Of a stretch of DNA of 64,000 bases, positions 43,090 through 51,492 are shown in pieces. The stretch covers positions 558,001 to 622,000 of the forward strand of contig NZ_FWXL01000001.1 of NCBI RefSeq assembly GCF_900176395.1, given 5' to 3'. Positions within the stretch are counted from its first letter, which is position 1; each line of letters opens with the position of its first letter. The stretch comes from Novosphingobium sp. B1. Lineage in GTDB: Bacteria; Pseudomonadota; Alphaproteobacteria; Sphingomonadales; Sphingomonadaceae. The notes beneath the pieces were generated by a model. It was given only the letters and a program-made list of their open reading frames with translations, was not told the DNA's origin and did not search any database. Both the position numbers and the translations under genes were made by a program.

Positions 43090-45624
43090 TCAGATGTCGG
43101 GGAGCGATTGTTCCGCCACGCCCCACCCTTTCAGCAACTTGCCCTGGCTGCGCTTGAGTAGCGCCTCGCCGTCGGCAATCTTGAAGGGATGGGCGTTTTC
43201 AAATGTATCGAGCTCGTCCCAGTCGATCGGCGCCGCCACCGGCGCATTTGCTCGAGCGCGAACGGAATAGGGCATGACTGCAGTGCTGCCGCGCTGGTTG
43301 CGCAGCCAGTCGATAAAGATCCGCCCCTTGCGCTTGGCCTTGCTCATGTTCGCAACATAGCGCTCGGGGTCGGCCAGGCCGAGCGCCTTGGCGAAGCGTT
43401 CGGCAAAGCTGACGTGGGCCTCCCACGTGTGATCGCGCCGCAACGGCACCACGATGTGGACGCCCTTCCCGCCTGACAACATCGCAAAGCTGACAAGGCC
43501 AAGATCGGAAAGCCGGGCGCGAATATCCTTGGCAGCGCGTTTCACGTCGCCAAAATCCAGCCCTTCATCTGGGTCCAGATCGATCACCATCCGGTCTGGC
43601 GCCTCGACATCGTCGGCCTTGGCGCACCAACCATGGAATTCTATCGTCCCCATCTGGACGCAAGCGAGGATACCCGCCGCGTCGTTTACGTACAGATAGT
43701 CTTCGGCATTGCCGTCCTTTTCGCGGATCGGCACGTGGTGCACGTGATCGCCGAACGAGCCGCTGTCGTGCTTCTGGAAAAAGCAGTGCTTCGATCGGCC
43801 CTGCGGGCAGCGGACCAGACTGGTGGGGCGATTGGCAAGGAAAGGAAGCATCGCCGGTGCCAGCAGAGTATAATAATCAGCAAGATCCCCCTTGGTCTGC
43901 CCGCTTTCAGGAAAGATCACCCGGCTGCGGTTGCTGATGGCAACGTCTGCTACCGGTTGCGCGAGATGGACCGGCTTTTCCGGGGTCACGTCTTTCGCTT
44001 TCTTGTCCTCGCGCAGACCCACGAAACTTGCGTGGCGCACCCTGCCCTCCCCCGTGAACTCGGCAAAGGCGACTTCTGCGACAAGCTCGGGCTTGAGCCA
44101 TTGCGCACCGCGCGCCTCGACCTTGGGCACTTCCAGCGGACGGTCATCAATCTTGAGCGGATCAAACTGCAGCGCGAGGCTTTCCAGCAGTTCCTCGTTG
44201 AAGCCTGTGCCAACCTTGCCCTTGTAGACAAGTTCGCCCACCTCGCGCTGTGCCAGAAGCAGTGACGCGAAAGGACGCTTTCGCGCTGTCGAGCGGGTCA
44301 TTCCGACGATCACGAACTCCTGGCGCAAGATACATTTGATCTTCAGCCAGTTCTGCGTCCGCTTTGCGAGGTAGGGAGCGTCTGCGCGCTTGGCGATGAT
44401 ACCTTCCTGGCCCGCCTTGCACATTGCGGCGAACAGCTTCTCACCCCCGCCAATGATGTGATCGGCCACGTGAATAGGCGGCTTGGCCTCGGCCAGCAGG
44501 CCGGAAAGGCGCTGCTTGCGCTCCACATTCGGGAGCGGCTTCATATCCTCTCCATCCAGAGCCAGAAGATCAAAGGCGTGGAAGGAAAGCGCGTCGCCCT
44601 CGCCCTGTGCGCCATGCCCCCGCTTCAGGACGCTCTGCAGCAGGGAGAAACTTGGATTTCCCTCGGCATCTGCGGCCATGATTTCGCCGTCGATCAGACA
44701 AGACGGGAGATCCATGCCCGCAATGCTGCGCACAAGCGGACCGAACTTTTCCGTCCAATCAAGACCGCTGCGCGTAAAGACCCGGACCGTTTCGCCCCTT
44801 GCGGCGATCAGGGCCCGATAGCCGTCGAACTTTATCTCGTGTATCCATTGCCGCCCCTCGGGGACGGCATCCACGAGGGTCGCCAACTGCAGCGGCTCAA
44901 AGTCCGGCAGGGCGGCGCTGGACTTCTTGCGCTTCGATGCAGGCTTGGCCTTCTTGCCTGCCACTTTCACATTGTGGCTGCGCGCTGCCTTCATCTCGGC
45001 GGCAAAGTGGCTGCCTTTCTTCCCGCTGAGCGAGTAGCGGGCCTCTTTGTCCGAAGCGATTTCAGCCATGGTACGGCCAGTAAGGACGCTGGTAAGGGAG
45101 CGTTCGACCAGAACATCGCCTTGCGCCGCATGGGCATCGCCGATCTTTCGCAGCAGCCAGTTGTCGCGCTTCTCGTTGCCCCGGCGCTTCAGCTTTATCA
45201 GCAACCATTCGCCCTTCATCCGTTCGCCCAGGAGCCGGAAGTGCAAATGGCCATCGGCGAGGTCGTTCGCACTCTTGCCCTCGACCGGCTCCCAGGTTCC
45301 GCGATCCCAAAGCATCACCGTTCCGCCGCCATATTCGCCTGCCGGGATCGTGCCTTCGAAATCGGCGTAGTTCAGCGGGTGGTCTTCGGTTTGTACGGCA
45401 AGTCGCTTGTCATCGGGATCAGGGCTGGGACCTCGGGTCACCGCCCAACTCTTGAGCACACCTTCCACCTCAATGCGGAAATCCCAATGAAGCCGCGTTG
45501 CATCGTGCTTCTGGACGACGAACAGATTCCCGCCTTTGCTCGAAGCGCGCTTGCCCGCCGGTTCGCGTGTGCGGCCAAAGTCACGCTTTGCGCTGTACGC
45601 CTGAAGCGGATCGCGCGCCGCCAT
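43090..45624 (-). CDS. ligD: multifunctional DNA ligase LigD
   Basis: The 844-residue protein has the order phosphoesterase (about 30-180; FVVQKHDATRLHWDFR), ATP-dependent ligase (about 240-530; active-site lysine in HEIKFDGYRA at residue 265) and archaeal-eukaryotic primase-like polymerase (about 560-835; VIDLDPDEGLDFGDV). This is the full NHEJ LigD. It acts with Ku, encoded 3 bp upstream, to join DNA double-strand breaks. It is convergent with fumC. Confidence 0.97.
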   Translation of the reverse strand: MAARDPLQAYSAKRDFGRTREPAGKRASSKGGNLFVVQKHDATRLHWDFRIEVEGVLKSWAVTRGPSPDPDDKRLAVQTEDHPLNYADFEGTIPAGEYGGGTVMLWDRGTWEPVEGKSANDLADGHLHFRLLGERMKGEWLLIKLKRRGNEKRDNWLLRKIGDAHAAQGDVLVERSLTSVLTGRTMAEIASDKEARYSLSGKKGSHFAAEMKAARSHNVKVAGKKAKPASKRKKSSAALPDFEPLQLATLVDAVPEGRQWIHEIKFDGYRALIAARGETVRVFTRSGLDWTEKFGPLVRSIAGMDLPSCLIDGEIMAADAEGNPSFSLLQSVLKRGHGAQGEGDALSFHAFDLLALDGEDMKPLPNVERKQRLSGLLAEAKPPIHVADHIIGGGEKLFAAMCKAGQEGIIAKRADAPYLAKRTQNWLKIKCILRQEFVIVGMTRSTARKRPFASLLLAQREVGELVYKGKVGTGFNEELLESLALQFDPLKIDDRPLEVPKVEARGAQWLKPELVAEVAFAEFTGEGRVRHASFVGLREDKKAKDVTPEKPVHLAQPVADVAISNRSRVIFPESGQTKGDLADYYTLLAPAMLPFLANRPTSLVRCPQGRSKHCFFQKHDSGSFGDHVHHVPIREKDGNAEDYLYVNDAAGILACVQMGTIEFHGWCAKADDVEAPDRMVIDLDPDEGLDFGDVKRAAKDIRARLSDLGLVSFAMLSGGKGVHIVVPLRRDHTWEAHVSFAERFAKALGLADPERYVANMSKAKRKGRIFIDWLRNQRGSTAVMPYSVRARANAPVAAPIDWDELDTFENAHPFKIADGEALLKRSQGKLLKGWGVAEQSLPDI

Positions 45625-45627
45625 GAT

Positions 45628-46485
45628 TCAGGCCCGCTTCCGCCGAGGAGCGGCAGCCCGCTTTTTCGGACGCTCCTCGTCTTCATCTCCGTCCGCATCC
45701 TTGCCCAGCGATTGCTTGAGCGCTGCCATAAGATCGATGACGTTGCCGCCCTTTTTCGCATCGCCGGCCTCGGCGTCCTCGATGATCCGCTCACCCTTGG
45801 CCTTGACCTTCTTCTCGATGAGCGAATGCAGCGCGTCCACATAACGGTCGTGGAACTTGTCGGCGGCAAACTTGTCCGTCTTCTTCTCGATCAGGCTCGC
45901 GGCAAGATCGAGCAGTTCAGGATCGGCGTCGCGCGCGGGGATGTCGCGAAACCAGGTCTGCGCCCGCTGCACTTCATCCGCATAACGCAGCACTTCCATG
46001 ATGAGCCCCTTGCCGCAGGGCTTGAGCGAGACAAGTTGCTCGCGCCCGCGCACCGAAAGCTGCCCAAGGCCGACCGTGCGCGTCTTGCGCAGAGCCTCGC
46101 GCAGCACGATGTAGGCGTCTTCCGCCAGATCGTCTGCCGGCACGACGAAGTAGGGCTTTTCGTAGTAGAGGACGTCAATTTCGTCAGCCGACACGAACTG
46201 CACCAGTTCGAGGGTCTTGCGACTTTCAATGCGGACGGACTCGATCTCCTCGTCGTCCAGCAGCACATAGTTGCCTTTGGACACCTCGTAGCCCTTGACG
46301 ATTTCTTCATGATCGACCGGCCCCACTCCGGGCACGATCTTTTCGTAGCGGATGCGCTTGCCGCTCGGCTCGTGAATCTGGTGAAAGCTTATCGCCGCGC
46401 CGCTGCGAGTAGCCGGATAGACCTCGACCGGGATCGATACGAGCGCCAGTCGCAATTGTCCCTGCCAGTATGCGCGGGCTGCCAT
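45628..46485 (-). CDS. ku: NHEJ DNA-end-binding protein Ku
   Basis: The 285-residue protein opens with YWQGQLRLALVSIPVEVYPATRS and includes HEPSGKRIRYEKIVPG and VVPADDLAEDAYIVLREALRKTRTVGLGQ, the bacterial Ku core. The C-terminal tail is lysine/arginine-rich, as in Ku proteins that recruit LigD. The ATG at 46485 follows an AAAAGGACT site. It is first in a two-gene operon, 3 bp before ligD. The upstream gap is unusually AT-rich. Confidence 0.96.
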   Translation of the reverse strand: MAARAYWQGQLRLALVSIPVEVYPATRSGAAISFHQIHEPSGKRIRYEKIVPGVGPVDHEEIVKGYEVSKGNYVLLDDEEIESVRIESRKTLELVQFVSADEIDVLYYEKPYFVVPADDLAEDAYIVLREALRKTRTVGLGQLSVRGREQLVSLKPCGKGLIMEVLRYADEVQRAQTWFRDIPARDADPELLDLAASLIEKKTDKFAADKFHDRYVDALHSLIEKKVKAKGERIIEDAEAGDAKKGGNVIDLMAALKQSLGKDADGDEDEERPKKRAAAPRRKRA

Positions 46486-47251
46486 CTGCAAGTCCTTTTC
46501 GCCAGCCGCCGCGCAGTTCGCGTGCGAACAAGACTTCAAGCCGGAGGTGTGCAGTCGGTTCCCGAAAGCTGCGCCGTGATGGATTTAGCCGTTTTCGCTT
46601 CTCATGGTGTTCGTGCTTAGTGCGAACCCGTAGATAAAAACGCCAAAATGGCCGCTTCCTAATGGCTGGCTGAAAAGCGTTAACCAGAAGACGCAACTTC
46701 GCCTTGGTAGGGGTGGGGGCATGATCTGCACAAGTTAACGGAAGGTCAGATCATAAATCACCTGCAAAAGAGCGCAATCGCTCTCGCCCTCTCGGGACAA
46801 TCTTCAAACTTCGGCAACTGGCAGTCGTAATTGGTTAACTTGGACTTAACCTTACGCTTGGCAGCCGGGGAACGTGCACTCGGGATGGGTGCAATTCGGG
46901 GTGAAATGGGGCCAATTGCATCGATATTGGATTATTAACAGTTTTGGTTAAACTGTCGAAACTTAGTAGTTGATCTTATGGGAAATTAACTACAATTAAC
47001 CATCGTGAGCCGCATGACTCCGGCATTTCGAAAACCGTTCATAAAGCGGATTACATTCGTTTCAGACATCGGATCTTGCCGCGCAATTGCCGTTTGTTAT
47101 CAAGCATAGTTAACGCCCGAAACTGTCATGAAGACGCGACGCTGCCAGCCGGAAGCGGCGAAGCGACCACGAATCGCCACGCTTCTTTCCCCGAGTCGCT
47201 GACTGTCGCGGACCCTATTCGCCGTCTAACCATCGGGGCGCATCGCCCCAA
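46486..47251. promoter_or_regulatory. AT-rich 766-bp gap with clustered TTAA sites upstream of ku
   Basis: No convincing gene is present. Nine TTAA tetramers lie at 46680, 46735, 46835, 46846, 46935, 46948, 46986, 46996 and 47110. The pair at 46835 and 46846 has the TTAA-N7-TTAA spacing of a CtrA box, and 46996 begins TTAACCAT, the CtrA half-site. An inverted repeat with arms ACAGTTT and AAACTGT lies at 46938-46956. This suggests cell-cycle-linked control of the region, or a replication-type element; I see no DnaA box cluster to decide. Confidence 0.45.
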
Positions 47252-47722
47252 TTACGGCCGGTGCATGCGGCGGGTAGGATAGCCGCGCATCGTCTTTATG
47301 CGCCTCAAGGAAAAGCTCGACCGCATCGATGACACTCCCGGCAGCCGGGCAAGGCAGTCGCGGTGGATCTGGTCGTATTCGCCAAGATCATGCGCTGCTA
47401 TGCGCAAGAGGTAATCGGCGGCGCCTGACATCAGATGGCATTCAAGGATTTCTTCGAAATCCCCGACCGTCCGCTCGAACCGATCCATCGCTTCGCGGCT
47501 CTGGCTTGTCAGCGTGATCTCGACGAAGACCTCCACGGTCAGGCCCAGACCTGCAGGCTCCAGCCGCGCTCCATACCCGGCGATCACACCAGCCTGCTCG
47601 AGCGCCTTGATCCTGCGGTGGCAGGCCGACGACGACAGGGCCACCCGCTCCGCAAGCTCGGCAATCGAAAGCGACGAGTCATCCTGCAGCACTTCCAGCA
47701 GGGCGAGATCCGCACGATCCAT
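47252..47722 (-). CDS. Lrp/AsnC-family regulator
   Basis: This protein of about 156 residues has an N-terminal helix-turn-helix (LLEVLQDDSSLSIAELAERVALSSSACHRRIKALEQAGVI) and a C-terminal RAM domain (EVFVEITLTSQ, MSGAADYLLRIAAHDLGEYDQ). The ATG at 47722 follows a GGGAGAA site. It is divergent from the alanine dehydrogenase gene, the arrangement of AldR-type regulators that control ald in response to alanine. Confidence 0.93.
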   Translation of the reverse strand: MDRADLALLEVLQDDSSLSIAELAERVALSSSACHRRIKALEQAGVIAGYGARLEPAGLGLTVEVFVEITLTSQSREAMDRFERTVGDFEEILECHLMSGAADYLLRIAAHDLGEYDQIHRDCLARLPGVSSMRSSFSLRRIKTMRGYPTRRMHRP

Positions 47723-47862
47723 GAAGAATTCTCCCACATACACCGCATTTTTCGGCAGGATTCACCATAACCGCTCATCGCAAAGGGCGAAATAGGCAAG
47801 AACTGCCGCTGAGGAGCCTATAATCTTCGCGCGTTGGGTAGAGTCACCAAGGGAAGCTCGAA

Positions 47863-48978
47863 ATGCGCGTCGGCACGGTCAAGGAAATCAAGAACCACGA
47901 ATATCGCGTCGGTCTCACGCCCGAAAGCGTCGGCGAACTGATCGCACATGGTCATGAAGTCTGGGTCGAAACCGGTGCAGGCAGCGGCATCGGCGCAGGT
48001 GACAGCGATTATGAAGCCGCCGGCGCCTCCATCAAGCCCGACGCGCGCACCGTGTTCGATGGCTGTGAAATGATCGTCAAGGTCAAGGAGCCACAAGCGG
48101 TCGAGCGCGCGATGTTGCGGCGTGGCCAGATCCTTTACACCTATCTGCACCTTGCGCCCGATCCCAACCAGACTGCTGACCTCGTCAAGTCGGGCGTCAC
48201 GGCAATCGCCTATGAGACCGTGACCGGACCCGGCAACGCGCTGCCCCTGCTCAAGCCGATGAGCCAGGTTGCCGGTCGCATGGCCATCCAGGCTGGCGCA
48301 ACTGCGCTGGAAAAGGCGCACAGTGGACGCGGTGTTCTGCTCGGTGGCGTACCGGGCGTTCTTCCGGGTAAGGTCGTCGTGATCGGCGGCGGCGTCGTCG
48401 GCTTCAATGCGGCCCAGATGGCCGTAGGTCTTGGCGCCGATGTCACGATACTCGACCGCGATCCCGAAGTGCTTGAACGGCTCGACAACCATTTCGAGGG
48501 CCGCGCTCGCACCCTGTTCTCGGGCAAGGCGGCACTCGCCGCACTTGTTGCCGAGGCCGACCTGGTGATCGGCGCCGTGCTCATCCCAGGTGCCGCAGCC
48601 CCCAAGCTGGTGACGCGAGACATGCTGGCGACGATAAAGCCCGGGGCCGTGCTGGTCGACGTGGCGATCGACCAGGGAGGCTGCTTCGAAACGTCCAAGG
48701 CAACCACCCATGCCGATCCGACCTATGTCGTCGATGGCGTCGTTCATTACTGCGTTGCCAACATGCCCGGCGCTGTCGCCCGCACCAGTACTTATGCCTT
48801 GAACAACGTCACCCTGCCCCACGCCTTGCGCATCGCCAACGAAGGCTGGGTCGAGGCCCTGAAGGCAGACCCGCATCTTGCTGCTGGCCTCAATGTGCAT
48901 GACGGCAAGGTGACCTATGAAGCCGTGGCACGTGAACTGGGATATGAGTTCACGCCTATCGAGAACGTTCTGGCCTAA
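47863..48978 (+). CDS. ald: alanine dehydrogenase
   Basis: The 371-residue enzyme interconverts L-alanine and pyruvate with NAD. Features include [20 protein letters not shown], the substrate-binding KEPQ and HLAPD segments, the nucleotide-binding [10 protein letters not shown], and [19 protein letters not shown] near the active site. It is divergent from the Lrp gene with a 140-bp gap between the starts, which should hold the operator. Confidence 0.97.
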   Translation: MRVGTVKEIKNHEYRVGLTPESVGELIAHGHEVWVETGAGSGIGAGDSDYEAAGASIKPDARTVFDGCEMIVKVKEPQAVERAMLRRGQILYTYLHLAPDPNQTADLVKSGVTAIAYETVTGPGNALPLLKPMSQVAGRMAIQAGATALEKAHSGRGVLLGGVPGVLPGKVVVIGGGVVGFNAAQMAVGLGADVTILDRDPEVLERLDNHFEGRARTLFSGKAALAALVAEADLVIGAVLIPGAAAPKLVTRDMLATIKPGAVLVDVAIDQGGCFETSKATTHADPTYVVDGVVHYCVANMPGAVARTSTYALNNVTLPHALRIANEGWVEALKADPHLAAGLNVHDGKVTYEAVARELGYEFTPIENVLA

Positions 48979-49136
48979 GGGCCAGATGCCGCGCGACGCC
49001 TGGGATAACTGCGTTGCGCGGCACACCGCCGGACGGTTCGCAGTATCGGGCCTCGCACCTTCTTCGCCGCGCCTGATTTGTATCCCAAGACGGGTTCTGC
49101 AGTGAAACGATAAGCCGACTGGCCCGTTGCAGCGCC

Positions 49137-50087
49137 ATGGCCGGACACCACGCAGAGCATACCGATCGTTCGTCATCAGGGCAGACAGTAAGGCAACGGC
49201 TGAGGGCGGCCTGGCAGAACCCGGTCTTCGCAGATCTGCGGCAACGTCTGAACGATCTCGATTTCAGCTTGCAGGCCGCCGGGATCGCCTTCTTCACCTT
49301 TCTTTCCATCGTGCCGCTTATCGGTAGCCTCGCATTGGCTTACGGACTGTTCAGCGAGCCTGTCGTGCTCGAACGACGCCTCGACGAGATCAAGCGTCTT
49401 TTTCCGAGAGAGACCGCAGTGCTGCTGCAGGAGCCGATCCGCCTCGCTCTCGACAGTGCGCGATCTCGGCAGGGATTGGCGCTGCTGGTCGGCCTAGGGG
49501 TAACGCTGTTTGCGGCAAGGGGCGCAGCATCGTCGATCATCACCGCTCTCAACAACGCCTACAACCGCGAGGAAACTCGCTCGTTCGTCCGGCTGCAATT
49601 GACCGCAATCGCGCTGACGGCCGCGATCATCGCCACGTTGGCGACGACGTTTGCCATCGCCTCGCTCATCTCGTCCCTTGGCACCAGCCTGCTTCCCGCC
49701 TCGCGGGTGACGGAAGCCCTGATCACCACGCTTTCCGTCGTTACTCTGACAGCGATCAGCGCCGCAGTCGTCGCCAGCATGTTCAGGTGGGTTCCAGACC
49801 ATTCCGAAGCGAAGTGGAAATGGATCACACCAGGCAGCGTGACGACCGCGGTTGCCTGGTTCCTGCTGTCCTCGGGCTTTTCCTGGTATGCCGACAACTT
49901 CGGTCGCTTTGGCACCGTCTACGGATCGCTCGGTGCAATCATCGCCTTGCTGACTTGGCTCTATTTCTCAGCGATGGTCCTGTTTGTCGGTGCCTGCCTC
50001 AACCGCAGTCTCGAGGCCGTCGCGGTGGCGGGCGAAAAGGACTGCGCATTGCACCCCACACAACCATCAACGCCATCGGCAGGCTGA
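49137..50087 (+). CDS. YihY/BrkB-family membrane protein
   Basis: The 316-residue protein begins with a charged cytoplasmic tail and has about six membrane helices starting at LQAAGIAFFTFLSIVPLIGSLAL, the family signature, and later SSGFSWYADNFGRFGTVYGSLGAIIALLTWLYFSA. Function of the family is not established (it was once called tRNA-processing RNase BN). It is the last backbone gene before the tRNA-Ser fragment. A 6-bp hairpin (CCTCCC / GGGAGG at 50102-50117) follows it. Confidence 0.9.
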   Translation: MAGHHAEHTDRSSSGQTVRQRLRAAWQNPVFADLRQRLNDLDFSLQAAGIAFFTFLSIVPLIGSLALAYGLFSEPVVLERRLDEIKRLFPRETAVLLQEPIRLALDSARSRQGLALLVGLGVTLFAARGAASSIITALNNAYNREETRSFVRLQLTAIALTAAIIATLATTFAIASLISSLGTSLLPASRVTEALITTLSVVTLTAISAAVVASMFRWVPDHSEAKWKWITPGSVTTAVAWFLLSSGFSWYADNFGRFGTVYGSLGAIIALLTWLYFSAMVLFVGACLNRSLEAVAVAGEKDCALHPTQPSTPSAG

Positions 50088-50101
50088 ACGCCAAAACCCT
50101 G

Positions 50102-50117
50102 CCTCCCCATCGGGAGG
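50102..50117 (+). terminator. possible hairpin terminator of the YihY gene
   Basis: Arms CCTCCC and GGGAGG enclose CATC, 14 bp after the stop codon. Only TCTCATT follows, so termination efficiency is doubtful. Confidence 0.35.
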
Positions 50118-50145
50118 TCTCATTCACGGTTGTCTGGATGGGTAT

Positions 50146-50168
50146 TGGCGGAGAGGGTGGGATTCGAA
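50146..50168 (-). repeat. tRNA-Ser 3' end copy, probable island attachment site
   Basis: Read on the minus strand, the 23 bases spell the T-loop to CCA end of a serine tRNA (TTCGAATCCCACCCTCTCCGCCA). The sequence to the right does not continue into a tRNA, so this is only the 3' portion, as left by a tyrosine recombinase that integrates into tRNA genes. Orientation places the island to the right; the intact tRNA-Ser gene should be beyond the window. Confidence 0.65.
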
Positions 50169-50223
50169 TTCAAGGCTTCAAACCTTGCATTTAGCGCTTT
50201 GGACATCGGATACGCCGCGTTTG

Positions 50224-50242
50224 TGCCCCCAGCACTGCCCCC
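50224..50242. repeat. paired TGCCCCC repeats, candidate integrase arm sites
   Basis: Two copies of TGCCCCC start 12 bp apart (50224 and 50236), about 60 bp inside the tRNA fragment. Together with the similar pair at 50469 they look like arm-type binding sites of a tyrosine recombinase. The link is inferred from spacing and context. Confidence 0.45.
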
Positions 50243-50468
50243 AAAAGAAGTGGATGCATCTGAAAAATTTTTGAACGAAGTTCTTTAACATGGGAGAGGC
50301 CGACCGACGGTAGCGGGCACTATCCATAAAGGCCATAATACCATGTCTCTTGAAATCGGTGGTATGCGGACTTTTGTGGAAGCGTGCGGATGGTAGCGGA
50401 GGAGGGACCGGAAAATTCTATCCAAGGTTTTGTAAAAAAAGGCCATTTTTAGAAGCGTCGGGCAGAAA

Positions 50469-50487
50469 TACCCCCACCAGTACCCCC
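50469..50487. repeat. paired TACCCCC repeats, candidate integrase arm sites
   Basis: Two copies of TACCCCC start 12 bp apart (50469 and 50481), the same pitch as the pair at 50224. Shared pitch and a C-rich core make chance unlikely. Confidence 0.45.
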
Positions 50488-50680
50488 GCCGTGCTTCCGT
50501 TTCGACGAATAGTCTCAAAGATGCGGCGAAGCGAAATTCGACCGCCAATCAATTGTCATCGAATCTCAATCGCGAAGCGACTTTCGAGGCTTCGTGGTCG
50601 GTGGGGATCAGCCAGTTCTGCGTCGATGTGACTATGTCCGACCTTCAGTGGGATCGGCCCAAGGCCGGTTCGGTCTTCGC

Positions 50681-51442
50681 CTATCTGGGCGGCATCCGAA
50701 TTGCGCCATCGAGCCTGATGACCTCTCCATTTAGCATCGGATTGAAAATTATCGCCTCAACCATTTGGGCAAACTCTGCGGGGCGGCCAAGTCGGCTCGG
50801 ATGAGGAACTTGTTGGCCGAGTGCGTCCTGAACCTGTTTTGGAAAACTTTCGACCATTGGTGTCAGAAAGACCCCTGGTGCGATAGCGGCCACTCTGATG
50901 AGATGCTGAGAAAGGTCGCGCGCAACCGGCAACGTCAATCCAACTACGCCGGCCTTGGATGAGGCGTAAGCAGCTTGCCCGATCTGTCCGTCAAACGCTG
51001 CTACGCTCGCCGTATTGATGATGACGCCCCTCTCTTCTCCCAGTGACGGCTGAGCAGCAAGCCGAGCTGCAAACTGCGAAAGAACGTTGAAAGTTCCTAT
51101 GAGGTTTACCTCGACCGTAGCGCGGTAGGTATCGAGGGAATGAGCGATATTCTCTCGCCCAACCGTTTTCATGCCCGGAGCTATGCCCGCACAATTCACC
51201 AATATTCTTGCAGGTCCGTGGGCGGCTTCGCTACCGTCCAAACCCGCTGTGACACTCGCCGGATCGGTGACATCAACCTTTTGAAAGACAGCTCCGATTG
51301 CGTGGGCTGTGGAACGTCCTTCAGGCTCATTCACATCGAAAATTGAGACCCTTGCCCCTTTCGATGATAGCAACTGAGCAGTAGCCAAACCTAAGCCAGA
51401 GGCTCCCCCGGTGACAACAGCCGGTATGTTTTCGAGTTCCAC
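50681..51442 (-). CDS. type II 3-hydroxyacyl-CoA dehydrogenase-like SDR
   Basis: The 253-residue short-chain dehydrogenase has the NAD motif TGGASGLG near residue 11, an acidic DVNEPEG segment, NCAGIAP, YASSKAGVVGL (catalytic Tyr and Lys), and ends LNGEVIRLDGAIRMPPR. The C-terminal LNGEVIRLDGAIRM and the RLGRPAEFAQ block match type II 3-hydroxyacyl-CoA dehydrogenase (HSD17B10-like), which oxidises 3-hydroxyacyl-CoA in beta-oxidation. It is the first island gene, on the minus strand, 50 bp downstream of the Rieske gene. Confidence 0.88.
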   Translation of the reverse strand: MELENIPAVVTGGASGLGLATAQLLSSKGARVSIFDVNEPEGRSTAHAIGAVFQKVDVTDPASVTAGLDGSEAAHGPARILVNCAGIAPGMKTVGRENIAHSLDTYRATVEVNLIGTFNVLSQFAARLAAQPSLGEERGVIINTASVAAFDGQIGQAAYASSKAGVVGLTLPVARDLSQHLIRVAAIAPGVFLTPMVESFPKQVQDALGQQVPHPSRLGRPAEFAQMVEAIIFNPMLNGEVIRLDGAIRMPPR

Positions 51443-51492
51443 GTTCTGTACTCGACACTCTTCAGGATATGCAGATCAGTCTATGGGTCCAG

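Larger units (their letters stand above)
50088..50680. other. 593-bp gap at island edge: tRNA fragment and C-rich repeats, no gene
   Basis: This gap holds the tRNA-Ser 3'-end copy and two pairs of C-rich repeats, listed separately. Frames crossing it are short and without ribosome-binding sites. AT content rises after 50250. No integrase gene is present in the window. Confidence 0.5.

Noticed and set aside
44458-46620. 720-residue open frame on the plus strand
   Set aside because: It is antisense to ligD and ku, both unambiguous, and has no recognisable motif.
47076-47282. 68-residue frame in the TTAA-rich gap
   Set aside because: Composition is not protein-like and there is no ribosome-binding site.
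47818-49176. 452-residue open frame on the minus strand
   Set aside because: It is antisense to alanine dehydrogenase and matches nothing.
50285-50548. 87-residue frame at the island edge
   Set aside because: It overlaps the C-rich repeats, with no ribosome-binding site or homology visible.
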